Positions 8,353 to 16,643 of a DNA stretch of 64,000 nt are shown here, in pieces. The position numbers and the translations under genes are program-made. Each line of letters begins with the position of its first letter. Within the stretch, counting starts at the first letter, position 1. The notes beneath the pieces were generated by a model, which was not told where the DNA came from, did not search any database, and was given only the letters and a program-made list of their open reading frames with translations. This DNA comes from Pseudoponticoccus marisrubri (GTDB lineage: Bacteria; Pseudomonadota; Alphaproteobacteria; Rhodobacterales; Rhodobacteraceae), in contig NZ_LPXO01000013.1 of NCBI RefSeq assembly GCF_001482405.1, positions 42,761 through 106,760 of the forward strand, in the 5' to 3' direction.

Positions 8353-9162
8353 TCAGAACTTGATCTCGACATCCGGCAGCTTGAGCGCCTTGAACAGGTC
8401 GCGCAGCTCCTGCCGTGCGGCCACGTTGGAGATGTTGAGCTGTTTCACGCCCATGTCGCGCAGGTCGAGCAGGGTCAGACCGCGGGGGAAAAGCTCGCGG
8501 AAGACAACCCGTTCGGAGAAGCCGGGGGCGACTCGGAACCCGATGCGCTTTGCCAGCCGCTCGATCGCCTTTTCCATTTTCATCTTGTTGACCATCTGCT
8601 GCGCGCCAAGCCGGTTGCGCAGCACGATCCAGTCGATGGGCGGCAGGCCGGCCTGCGCGCGGAGCTGGCGGGCGGACCAGACCATCTCGGAATAGACCGA
8701 GGGGCCGAGGATCTTCTCGCCGTCATTGTCGATCCGCGCCAAGAGGTCAAAATCGACGAAACTGTCATTGAGCGGCGTGACCAGCGTGTCGGCCAGCGAA
8801 TGCGCTACCTGGGCGAGCCGCGTATGCGAGCCCGGGCAGTCGATCACTATGAAATCGGCGCTGGTCTCGAGCTCGGCCACGGCCTGGCTGAGCCGGTGGT
8901 CATAGGCGTTCTCGCCGGGGGCCAGCGTGTCGGCCTCGATCTCGGGCAGGTCCTGGTAGAGCGGCGAGGGCAGGTCGATCCCGGTCTTGTCGAGATACTT
9001 GCGGCGGTTCTCGATATAGCGGCCGAGGCTTTTCTGGCGCAGGTCGAGATCCAGCGTGCCGGTGCGATGGCCCATGCGCGAGAGCGCGGTGGCCACATGC
9101 ATGGAGACGGTGGACTTGCCCGCCCCGCCCTTCTCGTTCCCGACGACGATGATATGTGCCAC
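8353..9162 (-). CDS. mipZ: MipZ-like ParA-family division positioning ATPase
   Basis: 269 residues from a GTG at 9162 preceded by GAGGGG. The start gives MAHIIVVGNEKGGAGKST, the typical MipZ opening. The deviant Walker A motif is GNEKGGAGKST (about residues 8-18), and the switch motif FIVIDCPGSHT follows near residue 130. Length and the C-terminal half (VLRNRLGAQQMVNKMKM, GFRVAPGFSERVVFRELFP) match MipZ rather than ParA or Soj. In alphaproteobacteria MipZ binds ParB at the origins and forms a polar gradient that inhibits FtsZ, so division occurs at mid-cell. It lies downstream of the atp operon on the same strand but behind its own leader and a terminator-like hairpin. Confidence 0.9.
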   Translation of the reverse strand: MAHIIVVGNEKGGAGKSTVSMHVATALSRMGHRTGTLDLDLRQKSLGRYIENRRKYLDKTGIDLPSPLYQDLPEIEADTLAPGENAYDHRLSQAVAELETSADFIVIDCPGSHTRLAQVAHSLADTLVTPLNDSFVDFDLLARIDNDGEKILGPSVYSEMVWSARQLRAQAGLPPIDWIVLRNRLGAQQMVNKMKMEKAIERLAKRIGFRVAPGFSERVVFRELFPRGLTLLDLRDMGVKQLNISNVAARQELRDLFKALKLPDVEIKF

Positions 9163-9295
9163 GGTTCTGCCCCTCGGTCGCCCCACATCTGTGTGGTGGG
9201 TTGGTCATCGCAGACAGTATCTTGTGGCGCTGCGCAGGGAAAGAGGCTGAAGCCTCCGCGTCCCCAATCGTGGCAGCGATGCCGCAGGCCGGACG

Positions 9296-9322
9296 GCAGA
9301 AGGCCCGGCACATGGCCGGGCC
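9296..9322 (-). terminator. Terminator after the F0 ATP synthase operon
   Basis: Read on the minus strand, GGCCCGGC-CATGT-GCCGGGCC forms a perfect 8-bp stem followed by TTCT, 27 nt past the atpF stop. It probably ends the atpI-B-E-X-F transcript. Confidence 0.5.
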
Positions 9323-9349
9323 CCTGTCATCCTGAACTGCGATGCCGGC

Positions 9350-9913
9350 TCAGTGCAGCCGGGCACCGACCTCGGAGATCGCGTTGTCGATCATGCGGCC
9401 CTTGTCTTCGGGGCCCATCTGGTCGGCCACGACGTCGCGGGCGGCGGCAATGGCCACGGCCGCGGCCTTGTCCTTGACCTCGCGCACCGCGGCGGCCTCG
9501 GCCGAGGCGATCTGCGATTCAGCGGCTTGCAGGCGACGCTGGATCGAGGATTTCATGTCTTCCTTGGCCTGCTCGGCGGCCAGTTCGGCCTCTTGCCGGG
9601 CATGCGAGATGATGCGGTCCGCCTGGTCCTGCACCTCGCGCTGCTTGCGCTCGTAGCTGGCCAGCAGGCTCTGGGCCTCCTCGCGCAGCTTGCGCGCCTC
9701 GTCCAGCTCATCGCGGATGCCCTCGGCGCGCTTGTCCAGCATGCCCGCCAGAAGCGAGGGCACGTTGAAATAGATCAGCACGGCGATGAAGAGCAGGAAG
9801 CCCAGCAGCACCACGAAATCGGTATTGGCCAGCGAGAAGAACGGGCCGGAGGCGGCCAGTGCCGGGCTGGCGGTCAGGGTGGCGGCAAGGGCCGCGAGTG
9901 ACAGCGTGCGCAT
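9350..9913 (-). CDS. atpF: F0F1 ATP synthase subunit b
   Basis: 187 residues. A short N-terminal leader with an Ala-rich hydrophobic stretch is followed by one membrane helix ([19 protein letters not shown]). A long charged amphipathic helix ([17 protein letters not shown] onward, roughly residues 58-160) forms the peripheral stalk. Subunit b pairs with b' to hold the F1 head against the rotor. The four-nucleotide gap to atpX (stop at 9918) implies translational coupling. Last gene of the minus-strand F0 operon. Confidence 0.95.
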   Translation of the reverse strand: MRTLSLAALAATLTASPALAASGPFFSLANTDFVVLLGFLLFIAVLIYFNVPSLLAGMLDKRAEGIRDELDEARKLREEAQSLLASYERKQREVQDQADRIISHARQEAELAAEQAKEDMKSSIQRRLQAAESQIASAEAAAVREVKDKAAAVAIAAARDVVADQMGPEDKGRMIDNAISEVGARLH

Positions 9914-9917
9914 GGCC

Positions 9918-10469
9918 TTACCCTTTCATCCGGTTGTCGACGGCCGCGGCGATGCGCGCCTCGTCGGGCTGAGCGCCCAGGGCCTGCACGATGGCGGCGG
10001 CGGTGTCCTTGGCCACGACCTCCACGTGCTCCAGCGCCGAGGCGCGGATCTCGGAAATCGCCTGCTCGGATTCCGCCGTCTTGGCGGCGATCTCGGCGTC
10101 GGCCTTGGCCATTGCGTCGTCGAGCTCGGCCTTGATGTCGTCGCGTGCCTTCTGGGCGATGGTCTGGGCCTCGGCCCGGGCATCGGCCAGCGATTTCTGG
10201 TAAGCGGCCTCGGCCTCTTCGGCCTTGCGCTTCAGCTCTTCGGCGGCGGCGATGTCATTCGTGATCGTGCCCTGCCGTTCCGCCAGAACCGAGGCGATCC
10301 GCGGCAGCGCGATGCGCGAGAGCACGAAGTAGATCACCACGAGGGTGATGATGAGCCAGAAGACCTGGTTGCCGATCCAGTCACCGCAGAGCTGCGGCAT
10401 GCCCACGGCAGAGCCGCCGGCATCGACGCAGGCGCTGACGGTTTCGGCGGCGGTCGTTTCGGTCGCCAT
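9918..10469 (-). CDS. atpX: F0F1 ATP synthase subunit b'
   Basis: 183 residues. After a polar start, one helix ([18 protein letters not shown]) anchors the protein. [15 protein letters not shown] then begins the long stalk helix, as in b' subunits of photosynthetic and related alphaproteobacteria. Having separate b and b' genes instead of two identical b copies is typical of Rhodobacteraceae. It sits between atpE and atpF in the expected order. Also called atpG or atpF' in other genomes. Confidence 0.93.
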   Translation of the reverse strand: MATETTAAETVSACVDAGGSAVGMPQLCGDWIGNQVFWLIITLVVIYFVLSRIALPRIASVLAERQGTITNDIAAAEELKRKAEEAEAAYQKSLADARAEAQTIAQKARDDIKAELDDAMAKADAEIAAKTAESEQAISEIRASALEHVEVVAKDTAAAIVQALGAQPDEARIAAAVDNRMKG

Positions 10470-10552
10470 GGTGTCCTCCGTCGGAACGATGTCGTTACAT
10501 CGGGCGGTGCGTCATGCGCACCGCCCGCGCGTAAGGATCGGGTCGTCCGAAC

Positions 10553-10777
10553 TTAGACGGCGAACATCAGCAGCAGCGAGACGAGGAAGGCGAAGATGCC
10601 CAGCGCTTCCGCGAATGCGATGCCGATGAAGAGGGTTGCGGTCTGCGAGGCCGCGGCCGAGGGGTTGCGCAGGGCGCCGGCCAGGAAGTTGCCGGCCACG
10701 TTGCCCACACCGATTGCGGCTGCGCCGGAACCGATTGCTGCCAGGCCTGCGCCGATATGTGCGAGATCGCCTTCCAT
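10553..10777 (-). CDS. atpE: F0F1 ATP synthase subunit c
   Basis: 74 residues, two membrane helices. Helix one carries the glycine-rich packing motif ([15 protein letters not shown]) and the polar loop has RNP. Helix two has the proton-carrying Glu57 in FAEALGIF. Rings of this subunit rotate as protons pass between it and subunit a. Length is normal. Own ribosome site AAGGAGACATCAC precedes the ATG. The strong expression needed for a multi-copy ring fits its separate leader of about 75 nt after atpB. Confidence 0.97.
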   Translation of the reverse strand: MEGDLAHIGAGLAAIGSGAAAIGVGNVAGNFLAGALRNPSAAASQTATLFIGIAFAEALGIFAFLVSLLLMFAV

Positions 10778-10853
10778 TGTGATGTCTCCTTACGATTGGA
10801 AGTTGATTTTTCGGGTTGGTCGGTGGGTTTGGTGGGTCGGAAACCCACCGCCC

Positions 10854-11618
10854 TCAATGGTGCGGATGCAGCGCGTCCTTGAGATAGACGCAGGTCAGGA
10901 TCGTGAACACGTAGGCCTGGATGAAGGCCACGAGGATCTCGAGCCCGTACATCGCGGTGATCGCGAGCACGGAGATGGGCGACACGGCCGCGATGGCGGC
11001 GAATCCGGCGAAGACCTTGATCACCGCGTGGCCTGCCATCAGGTTGCCGGCAAGACGGATGGAGTGGCTGACCGGCCGGACGAAGTAGGAAATCACCTCG
11101 ATCACCGCCAGGATGGGGCGCAGCGCGAGCGGCGCGCTCGACACCCAGAAGAGCTCGAGGAAGGCCGCGCCGTTCTTGACGAAGCCCAGAACGGTCACGG
11201 TGATGAAGACCGCCAGCGCCAGCACCACGGTCACCGCGAAATGCGAGGTGGTGGTGAAGCTCATCGGGATCAGGCCGAGGAAGTTGGCGAAGACGATGAA
11301 CATGAACAGCGTCATGATGTAGGGGAAGTACTTCAGCCCGTCCTTGCCGGTCACATCCTCGACCATCTTGTGCACGAAGCCGTAGGCCAGTTCGGCCACC
11401 GACTGGCTGCGCGAGGGCACGATGGCGCGGCGCGAGGTGCCCAGCACCATCAGGCCGATGATCGCGAGGATCGAGATGAACAGCCAGAGCGTCACGTTGG
11501 TGATCGTGAACATGCCCACCGCGCCGTCCCCGAAGAGCGGCTTGACGATGAACTGGTCCATCGGGTGAAAGACCAGCCCGCCATCGCCATGATCTGCGCC
11601 TTGCGTCTCAGTCGCCAT
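10854..11618 (-). CDS. atpB: F0F1 ATP synthase subunit a
   Basis: 254 residues, five or six membrane helices. The essential arginine of the proton path is Arg188 in [14 protein letters not shown], and the C-terminal helix pair [20 protein letters not shown] is conserved. Forms the proton half-channels next to the c ring. The start overlaps the end of atpI by 11 nt, so the two are probably co-translated. The N-terminus ([16 protein letters not shown]) matches alphaproteobacterial homologues. Confidence 0.97.
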   Translation of the reverse strand: MATETQGADHGDGGLVFHPMDQFIVKPLFGDGAVGMFTITNVTLWLFISILAIIGLMVLGTSRRAIVPSRSQSVAELAYGFVHKMVEDVTGKDGLKYFPYIMTLFMFIVFANFLGLIPMSFTTTSHFAVTVVLALAVFITVTVLGFVKNGAAFLELFWVSSAPLALRPILAVIEVISYFVRPVSHSIRLAGNLMAGHAVIKVFAGFAAIAAVSPISVLAITAMYGLEILVAFIQAYVFTILTCVYLKDALHPHH

Positions 11619-11955
11619 CTTTGTTCCCCTCGTGTCCGCCCGCGTCCGGCGGCGTTTGCGTCTTTCCCTGCAGCTCCTTGGCGGTGCGCAACATCACGTT
11701 GATGCCCGCCGCGGTGCCCAGCAATGTGAACAGCACCATGAGGAACGGCGCCGTGCCCAGCAGCACGTCCAGCCCGTACCCGATGCCGAAGCCGACCCCG
11801 AGGCCGGCGACCATTTCCGTGACCATCCGCCAGGCCACCTGGGCCTGGGAATAGTGCTCCTCCTGGTGGGCCTTGTCGGTCCGCTTGGCGGCTTTAAGCG
11901 CCGTCAGCTTCGCGTCCAGGTCTTGCAGCTGCCGCTTCGGATCGGGGTCGCTCAC
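11608..11955 (-). CDS. atpI: ATP synthase accessory protein AtpI/AtpZ
   Basis: 115 residues from a GTG at 11955 behind AAGGAGCC. A longer in-frame start at 11997 adds 14 residues without a ribosome site and is rejected. A charged N-terminal helix ([11 protein letters not shown]) is followed by two membrane helices containing the glycine pattern [16 protein letters not shown] and [20 protein letters not shown]. AtpI/AtpZ proteins help assemble the c ring and may carry magnesium or calcium. It is the first gene of the F0 operon. The AT-rich strip at about 12051-12075 upstream is the likely promoter. Confidence 0.88.
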   Translation of the reverse strand: MSDPDPKRQLQDLDAKLTALKAAKRTDKAHQEEHYSQAQVAWRMVTEMVAGLGVGFGIGYGLDVLLGTAPFLMVLFTLLGTAAGINVMLRTAKELQGKTQTPPDAGGHEGNKDGD

Positions 11956-12050
11956 GCAACAGGCTCCTTCGGAGGTCGAGCCATGTGCTATGCGCAAGGC
12001 GCAGCCGAGTCAACAACGGCTTTGGATGGCGATGGAGGTCCGCAAGTCAC

Positions 12051-12075
12051 TGACTTGAATTAATAAAATATCGAC
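12051..12075 (-). promoter_or_regulatory. AT-rich promoter region upstream of the atp operon
   Basis: ACTTGAATTAATAAAATATC stands out in GC-rich surroundings, about 100 nt upstream of atpI and 130 nt upstream of the divergent arsR-type gene. A TTGCGC on the minus strand lies next to it. No exact -35/-10 pair can be assigned; the call rests on composition and position. Confidence 0.35.
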
Positions 12076-12206
12076 GCGCAAAAGGCCGACCATTCTGCCG
12101 CAGGCCGACACCCCCTGCCCTGCCGCCTTGCGGCATATTCAACCCCGTGGTTGATCTTGCGCGGCACGCCCTTGACGCATGGCCGGGCAGCCCCCACTGG
12201 AAGGGC

Positions 12207-12545
12207 ATGAGCGACCGTCTCGACACCGTCTTTGCCGCCCTGGCCGATCCCACGCGGCGCCGCATCCTGTCGATGCTGCTGGAGGATGACATGGCGGTCA
12301 GCGACGTGGCCGAGCCCTTCGAGATGTCGCTAGCCGCGATCTCCAAGCATCTCGCGATCCTGACCCGCGCCGGGCTGATCAGCCAGGATCGGCACGGGCG
12401 GGTCAAGTGGTGCAAGCTGGAGCCCGACGCGCTGCGCGAGGCCTCGGTCTGGATGCAGGGGTTCGGCCAGTTCGAACCGGTCAATCTCGACGCGTTCGAG
12501 CGTTTCCTGGCCCAGGAACTGCCCGAGGGGCCGGATCGCGGCTGA
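12207..12545 (+). CDS. ArsR-family winged-helix regulator
   Basis: 112 residues from ATG 12207 (GGAAGGG upstream). A GTG start at 12147 is possible but adds unconserved residues. The body is one HTH_ArsR domain: TVFAALADPTRRRILSMLL, then VSDVAEPFEMSLAAISKHLAIL as the recognition segment, and GRVKWCKLEPDAL in the wing. It has a single cysteine and lacks the paired cysteines of metal sensors or of SqrR. It therefore belongs to the SRPBCC/START-partner type of ArsR proteins. Target unknown. Its 3' end overlaps the convergent transporter gene by 65 nt. Confidence 0.85.
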   Translation: MSDRLDTVFAALADPTRRRILSMLLEDDMAVSDVAEPFEMSLAAISKHLAILTRAGLISQDRHGRVKWCKLEPDALREASVWMQGFGQFEPVNLDAFERFLAQELPEGPDRG

Positions 12546-13440
12546 CCGCGCCCTCCGGCGCGACCTCGTCCTTCAGCAGCAGCACCAGCGACAGCACGGT
12601 CAGGCCGATCCCCGGCAGCACGAGCCCCGGCGGCAGGTCATGGCCCAGCACCATCTCCCACAGGATGACCCAGCTGGGCACAAGGTAGGTATAGGCCATC
12701 ACCTTGGCCGCCGGCAGGCGCAGCGTCGCGTAGCGTACCAGCAAGAAGCTGAACGCCGTCGCCGGCAGCGCCAGGTAGACCGCCACACCCCAGACCAGCG
12801 GGGGCAATGCTGCCCAATCGGTGGCCATGATCGCCGGGACCGACCAGATCCCGGTGATCAGCGCGCCCGCGCTCAGCACCATGGCACTGAAGGGCACGGC
12901 CGGCTCGCCCTGGTTCAGGCGGCGCAAAAGCGGCGCGTACAGCCCGTGCCCCACGCAGCCGAGGAAGAAGATCGCCTCGCCCCGCCCCACCCGGAACGCC
13001 AGAAAGGCCTGCCAGTCGGCGCGGAAGATCACCCAGAGCGCACCGGCCAGCCCGATCGAGATCGCCAGCGCCATGCGCCCCGTCGTGACCTGCCGCATCA
13101 GCAGCCAGCCGAACAGCGCCGCCAGCGCCGGGTTCGAGGTGAAAACCGCCGACATGTTGACCGGGTCGGCCGTCTTCAGCCCCTCGAACATCAGGATGAA
13201 ATAGACGGCATAGAGCCCCGCCAGCAGCGCGTAGCGCCACGGCGCGGCCAGGACCCGGCGCGGCACCGGGCGGACCGCGGCCAGCGCCCAGAGCACCGCC
13301 GCCGCCATGACGAAGCGCAGCGCGGTCAGCGCACCGGGATCGATCAGCGGCGCGACCAGCCCGCCCAGCGAATAGGACCAGGCGACCACCGCCGAAAAGG
13401 TCAGCATGGCCAGGTGCCCGCGCTGCGCCTCGGACATCAT
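12481..13440 (-). CDS. DMT-superfamily (EamA) transporter
   Basis: 319 residues with ten predicted helices and a hydrophilic tail of about 30 residues. EamA features include the early helix SAVVAWSYSLGGLVAPLIDPGALTAL-type segment and a second repeat with TDWAALPPLVWGVAVYLALP. The start ATG overlaps the stop of the upstream LysR gene by four nucleotides, so regulator and transporter are co-translated; the LysR protein likely controls the transporter in response to its substrate. Substrate not readable. A different paralogue from the transporter at 1595. Confidence 0.85.
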   Translation of the reverse strand: MMSEAQRGHLAMLTFSAVVAWSYSLGGLVAPLIDPGALTALRFVMAAAVLWALAAVRPVPRRVLAAPWRYALLAGLYAVYFILMFEGLKTADPVNMSAVFTSNPALAALFGWLLMRQVTTGRMALAISIGLAGALWVIFRADWQAFLAFRVGRGEAIFFLGCVGHGLYAPLLRRLNQGEPAVPFSAMVLSAGALITGIWSVPAIMATDWAALPPLVWGVAVYLALPATAFSFLLVRYATLRLPAAKVMAYTYLVPSWVILWEMVLGHDLPPGLVLPGIGLTVLSLVLLLKDEVAPEGAVSRDPAPRAVPGPGNARTRRD

Positions 13441-14315
13441 GCCGAGGCGTCGTCCGCGTAGGCCTTGAGATGCTTCAGGAAGGCCTGCACCTTGGCCGTC
13501 CGGTGCAGGTCCACATGGGTCACCAGCCAGAGCGGCGAGCGCCAGCTGTCCAGCGGCTCCAGTACGGGGACCAGATCGGGATGGGTCTCGGCCTCGGCCA
13601 CGGGCAGGAAACCGATCCCCGCCCCCGCCAGAACGGCCTGCTGCATGACCTGCGTGTCGGTGCTGCGGAACACCACCCGGTCAAAGGGCACCTGCGCGTT
13701 CAGCCAGCGATAGAAGGGCGCGCGGCTTTCGGGATCGTCATGCGCGACGAACTGGTGCTCGGTCAGCGCCTCCCAATCCTCGGGCAGACCCATGCGCTCG
13801 ACATAAGCCGAGCTGGCGAACATGCCGATCTGCTGGCGCGAGAAGGGCTGCACCACGTTGTCGGGCTCTTCCGGCGCCGCCCCGGCCCGCAGCGCGACAT
13901 GCGCCTCGCCATATTCCAGCCGGAACAGCCGGTCCCCGGTCAGGTAGCGCACGATCACGTCGGGGTATTGCGCGCGAAAGGCCGTCAGCGCCGGCACCAT
14001 GAACCGCGCGAAGGCCATCAGCGAGGTCACCACCAGCTCGCCCGAGACATCGCTGCCCCGGCCACGGATGCGGCTCTCCAGCTGCTGGAACTGGTCATCG
14101 GTGGTCTGCGCCACGCGCAGCAGGTCCTGCCCCGCCTCGGTAGAGGTATAGCCACGCGCATGGCGCTGGAACAGCTTGACGCCCAGCTTGCCCTCCAGCG
14201 CGTCGATATGGCGGATCACGGTGGCATGGTGCACGCCCAGCGCCTCGGCCGCCCCGCTCACCGTGCCCAGCCGGGCCACCTGGTAGGCCGTGCGGATCTC
14301 GTCCCAGTTTTCCAT
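13437..14315 (-). CDS. LysR-family transcriptional regulator
   Basis: 292 residues from ATG 14315; a GTG 24 nt upstream is an alternative start. N-terminal winged helix: WDEIRTAYQVARLGTVSGAAEALGVHHATVIRHIDALE is continuous in the frame (about residues 3-40). The periplasmic-binding-like effector domain follows (GELVVTSLMAFARFMVPALT to the end). Organised upstream of, and overlapping with, the EamA transporter gene, and divergent from azoR with 150 nt between. Either or both may be its targets. Autoregulation from the shared intergenic region is typical for the family. Confidence 0.9.
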   Translation of the reverse strand: MENWDEIRTAYQVARLGTVSGAAEALGVHHATVIRHIDALEGKLGVKLFQRHARGYTSTEAGQDLLRVAQTTDDQFQQLESRIRGRGSDVSGELVVTSLMAFARFMVPALTAFRAQYPDVIVRYLTGDRLFRLEYGEAHVALRAGAAPEEPDNVVQPFSRQQIGMFASSAYVERMGLPEDWEALTEHQFVAHDDPESRAPFYRWLNAQVPFDRVVFRSTDTQVMQQAVLAGAGIGFLPVAEAETHPDLVPVLEPLDSWRSPLWLVTHVDLHRTAKVQAFLKHLKAYADDASA

Positions 14316-14465
14316 CTGAACCCTTGTGCGATTTTCCACATCACCCGCGCATTTGGCAGAGTTGCGTTCGATTATGCAAGGGCCAATCTAGGGGCTGTCA
14401 CAGGCCACACTGCCCGGCCGGCGCAAGACCCCGCCACCGGGCCCCATGTCACGAAAGGACCCATC

Positions 14466-15047
14466 ATGACCCGCACCCTGCTGCGCATCGACGCCTCTGC
14501 CCGCACCGAGGGCTCCACCACCCGCCAGATCGCCGATCGCGTGGCCGAGCGTCTCGCGCCCGAGACCGTGGTCACCCGCGACCTGTCGCAGGGGCTGCCG
14601 ATGATCGATTCCGACTGGATCGCCGCCAATTTCACCGAGGCCGCGGACCGCACCGAGGCGCAGCGCGCCAAGCTCGCGCTGTCCGACGAGCTGATCGCCG
14701 AGCTTCAGGCCGCCGACACGATCCTGATCGCCGTGCCGATCTACAATTTCGGCGTGCCCTCCGCGCTCAAGGCCTGGATCGACATGATCGCCCGCGCCCG
14801 CGTGACCTTCCGCTACACCGAAGCCGGCCCCGAAGGCCTGCTGACAGGCAAGCGCGCCATCCTCGCCGTGGCCTCGGGCGGGACCGAGGTGGACAGCGCC
14901 ATCGACTTCGCCACGCCCTACCTGCGCCACGTGCTGGGCTTCGTCGGCATCACCGACGTGCAGGTCGTCCGCTCCGACCGGCAGATGGTCGATGCCGAGG
15001 CCTCCTTCGCCCGCGCCGCCACCGATATCGAGGAACTGGCCGCCTGA
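14466..15047 (+). CDS. azoR: FMN-dependent NADH-azoreductase
   Basis: 193 residues from ATG 14466 behind GAAAGGA. Flavodoxin-like fold. The N-terminal LLRIDASARTEGSTTRQIADR is the FMN phosphate loop, AVPIYNFGVPSALKAWIDMI is the family's flavin-contact motif, and AVASGG is the third FMN contact. AzoR enzymes reduce quinones and azo compounds with two electrons from NADH and are often regulated by a divergent LysR protein, as here. The usual length is about 200, so it is complete. Confidence 0.92.
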   Translation: MTRTLLRIDASARTEGSTTRQIADRVAERLAPETVVTRDLSQGLPMIDSDWIAANFTEAADRTEAQRAKLALSDELIAELQAADTILIAVPIYNFGVPSALKAWIDMIARARVTFRYTEAGPEGLLTGKRAILAVASGGTEVDSAIDFATPYLRHVLGFVGITDVQVVRSDRQMVDAEASFARAATDIEELAA

Positions 15048-15054
15048 GGCGCCC

Positions 15055-15079
15055 CTTTTCATCTTTCCCGAAATACTCC
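15055..15079 (-). repeat. Dispersed GGAGTATTT repeat, copy B
   Basis: On the minus strand GGAGTATTTCGGGAAAGATG, 8 nt after the azoR stop in a convergent gap. It is flanked by a hairpin (CCCGCCGG ... CCGGCGGG, 15077-15105). The GACGCCTCCGGCGG stretch next to it is shared with copy F, so the full element is about 40 nt. Confidence 0.7.
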
Positions 15080-15118
15080 CGCCGGAGGCGTCCCCACCGG
15101 CGGGCCCGATCCCTTCGC

Positions 15119-16306
15119 CTATTTCGTCTGGAAGGCGATGGGCCACATGAAATCGAGCGGCCTGTAGCCCTGTCCAAGGTACTGCACCACGCCCTTGGCA
15201 TCGGGCTTGTTGTAGCCGGGATCCAGCGCCCCCGTCGGGACCGAGAAGGGGAAGAAGGCCCGCGTCTCGGGGTTGTAGGCCGCCGTCGCGTGGCAGGCAT
15301 GGCAGCTCGACTGGAACGTGGTCCAGTAGGCCGGCTGCGCCGTGTTCGGCCCGCCCGCAAAATCCTCCATGTCGGTATGGCCCAGGATCACCGGCTCCGC
15401 ACCAGTACCGCCCGCGGTGAAGCGGATCTGCGTGCCGTTGGGCGCATAGGCCTCCAGCCCCATCCCCGCGACACCGCCCGCCTCGAGGATCGCCGCGATC
15501 TCTGCCTGCGGCAGCGGCGCGCGCTGGGTAATCAGGCTGTCGCGCACATGGCGCGCCCCGGGATTGTCGGTGAACTCGAAGGTCGCCCAGAACCAGCTGG
15601 GCGCCTCGCTGTAGAAGATGTCGCCCGGCACCTCCAGCGACCGGATCTTCGCCATGATGTGCAGCCCCCGCCACCAATAGGTGCCGCCCTCGAACCGGTA
15701 GGTCAGCGCGCCCTCTGGCGCCGGGCTGCCCTCGGTCACCTGCAACCAGCTGGCCTTCAGCTCGATCGACCCGACCGGCATGTCGACCGCGTCATGGCTG
15801 TCGAAGAAATGCGCGATGCCGCGCCGCGTGGTCAGCCCGTTCTCGACCAGGTAGTCATAGCTGATCCGGTTGCGCACCACCTCCTCGTTGGCGCCATCGG
15901 GATCGGCCGTCGTGATTCGCCCGGCCTTCAGGTCCTTCTTCTCGACCGAGGGGCGCAGCGCCGCGCGCGGGCCCGCACCGAACTCGAAGGGCCGCGCCGT
16001 GTCGAACGTGTCGGGATCGGTGGGCCAGGCCATCCAGTTGGGCACCTGGCCGCTGCCCGAGAAGCCGCCAGCGGGATCGGAGATCGGAAAATTCACACGG
16101 GCAAACAGCATCCACGCGAAGCGCTGGCGATCCCGCAGGCTGTCGCCGAAGGCCATCTCGGCGCAGACCGACGCGAAAAGCGGCTCATGCATATAGGACC
16201 AGGCGCCTTCCCCCATGCAGGCCTCGCGCGCCTCCTCTGCCAGCGCCGGCGGGGCCGACAGCAGCAGCCCCGCTGCCACCAGCGGCCAATTCCCGATACT
16301 GCGCAT
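15119..16306 (-). CDS. Secreted protein with one c-type haem motif
   Basis: 395 residues. A signal peptide (cleavage after ALA, residue 23) sends it to the periplasm. A single CxxCH haem-attachment motif occurs late, in SSCHACHATAAYNPE (about residue 335). Most of the chain is a beta-rich region of unknown fold with many Trp (GGTYWWRGLHIMAK, PSWFWATFEF). NCBI-style annotation would be cytochrome c family protein. A role as an electron-transfer or peroxidase-like periplasmic protein is possible but not shown by context. The stand-alone gene faces azoR. Confidence 0.7.
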   Translation of the reverse strand: MRSIGNWPLVAAGLLLSAPPALAEEAREACMGEGAWSYMHEPLFASVCAEMAFGDSLRDRQRFAWMLFARVNFPISDPAGGFSGSGQVPNWMAWPTDPDTFDTARPFEFGAGPRAALRPSVEKKDLKAGRITTADPDGANEEVVRNRISYDYLVENGLTTRRGIAHFFDSHDAVDMPVGSIELKASWLQVTEGSPAPEGALTYRFEGGTYWWRGLHIMAKIRSLEVPGDIFYSEAPSWFWATFEFTDNPGARHVRDSLITQRAPLPQAEIAAILEAGGVAGMGLEAYAPNGTQIRFTAGGTGAEPVILGHTDMEDFAGGPNTAQPAYWTTFQSSCHACHATAAYNPETRAFFPFSVPTGALDPGYNKPDAKGVVQYLGQGYRPLDFMWPIAFQTK

Positions 16307-16643
16307 GTCGCATCCCTCCTGCTGCCCGCATGCCGCTGCGTCAACACGAGGCTGACAGGCTTCGCACCGCTACTCAACCATTGATTGCCAAAGCCTCGAC
16401 CAAAACGCCTAAAACTCTAACCACCGCCGCCCGCGATTGACAGCCGGGCCGCGATGCGCTACCGCCTCAGCATCTCCGGAAGACCGATGGCCTTCCGGTC
16501 CCTTGGGCATTGCCCGGGATCGCCCTCCGTCAGCGCGTTGCGCCCACGGGGGCGTTTCCGCTGTGCCCCTTGTGCAATTGAGTCGGACCGGCCGCCCCCT
16601 TACCTTCGGGGCAGATGACAGAGAAGAAGGAGGGACCCCCCTC
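16307..16643. other. Intergenic region upstream of ffh
   Basis: No convincing gene. It must hold divergent promoters for the haem-motif protein and ffh. One hairpin is clear: CCGGAAG ... CTTCCGG at 16476-16498. A strong ribosome site (GAAGGAGGG, 16626-16634) precedes ffh. I looked for a signal recognition particle RNA (GTCCGGAAGGAAGCAGCC core) and did not find one. Confidence 0.5.

Noticed and set aside
8431..8445. parS-like TGTTTCACG half-site inside mipZ
   Set aside because: Only half of the palindrome TGTTTCACGTGAAACA is present.
12207..12545. Candidate for the SqrR repressor itself
   Set aside because: Only one cysteine and a sequence of the START-partner ArsR type; not beside any of the three boxes.
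16307..16643. SRP RNA gene upstream of ffh
   Set aside because: The GTCCGGAAGGAAGCAGCC-like core is absent; only a short CCGGAAG hairpin is seen.
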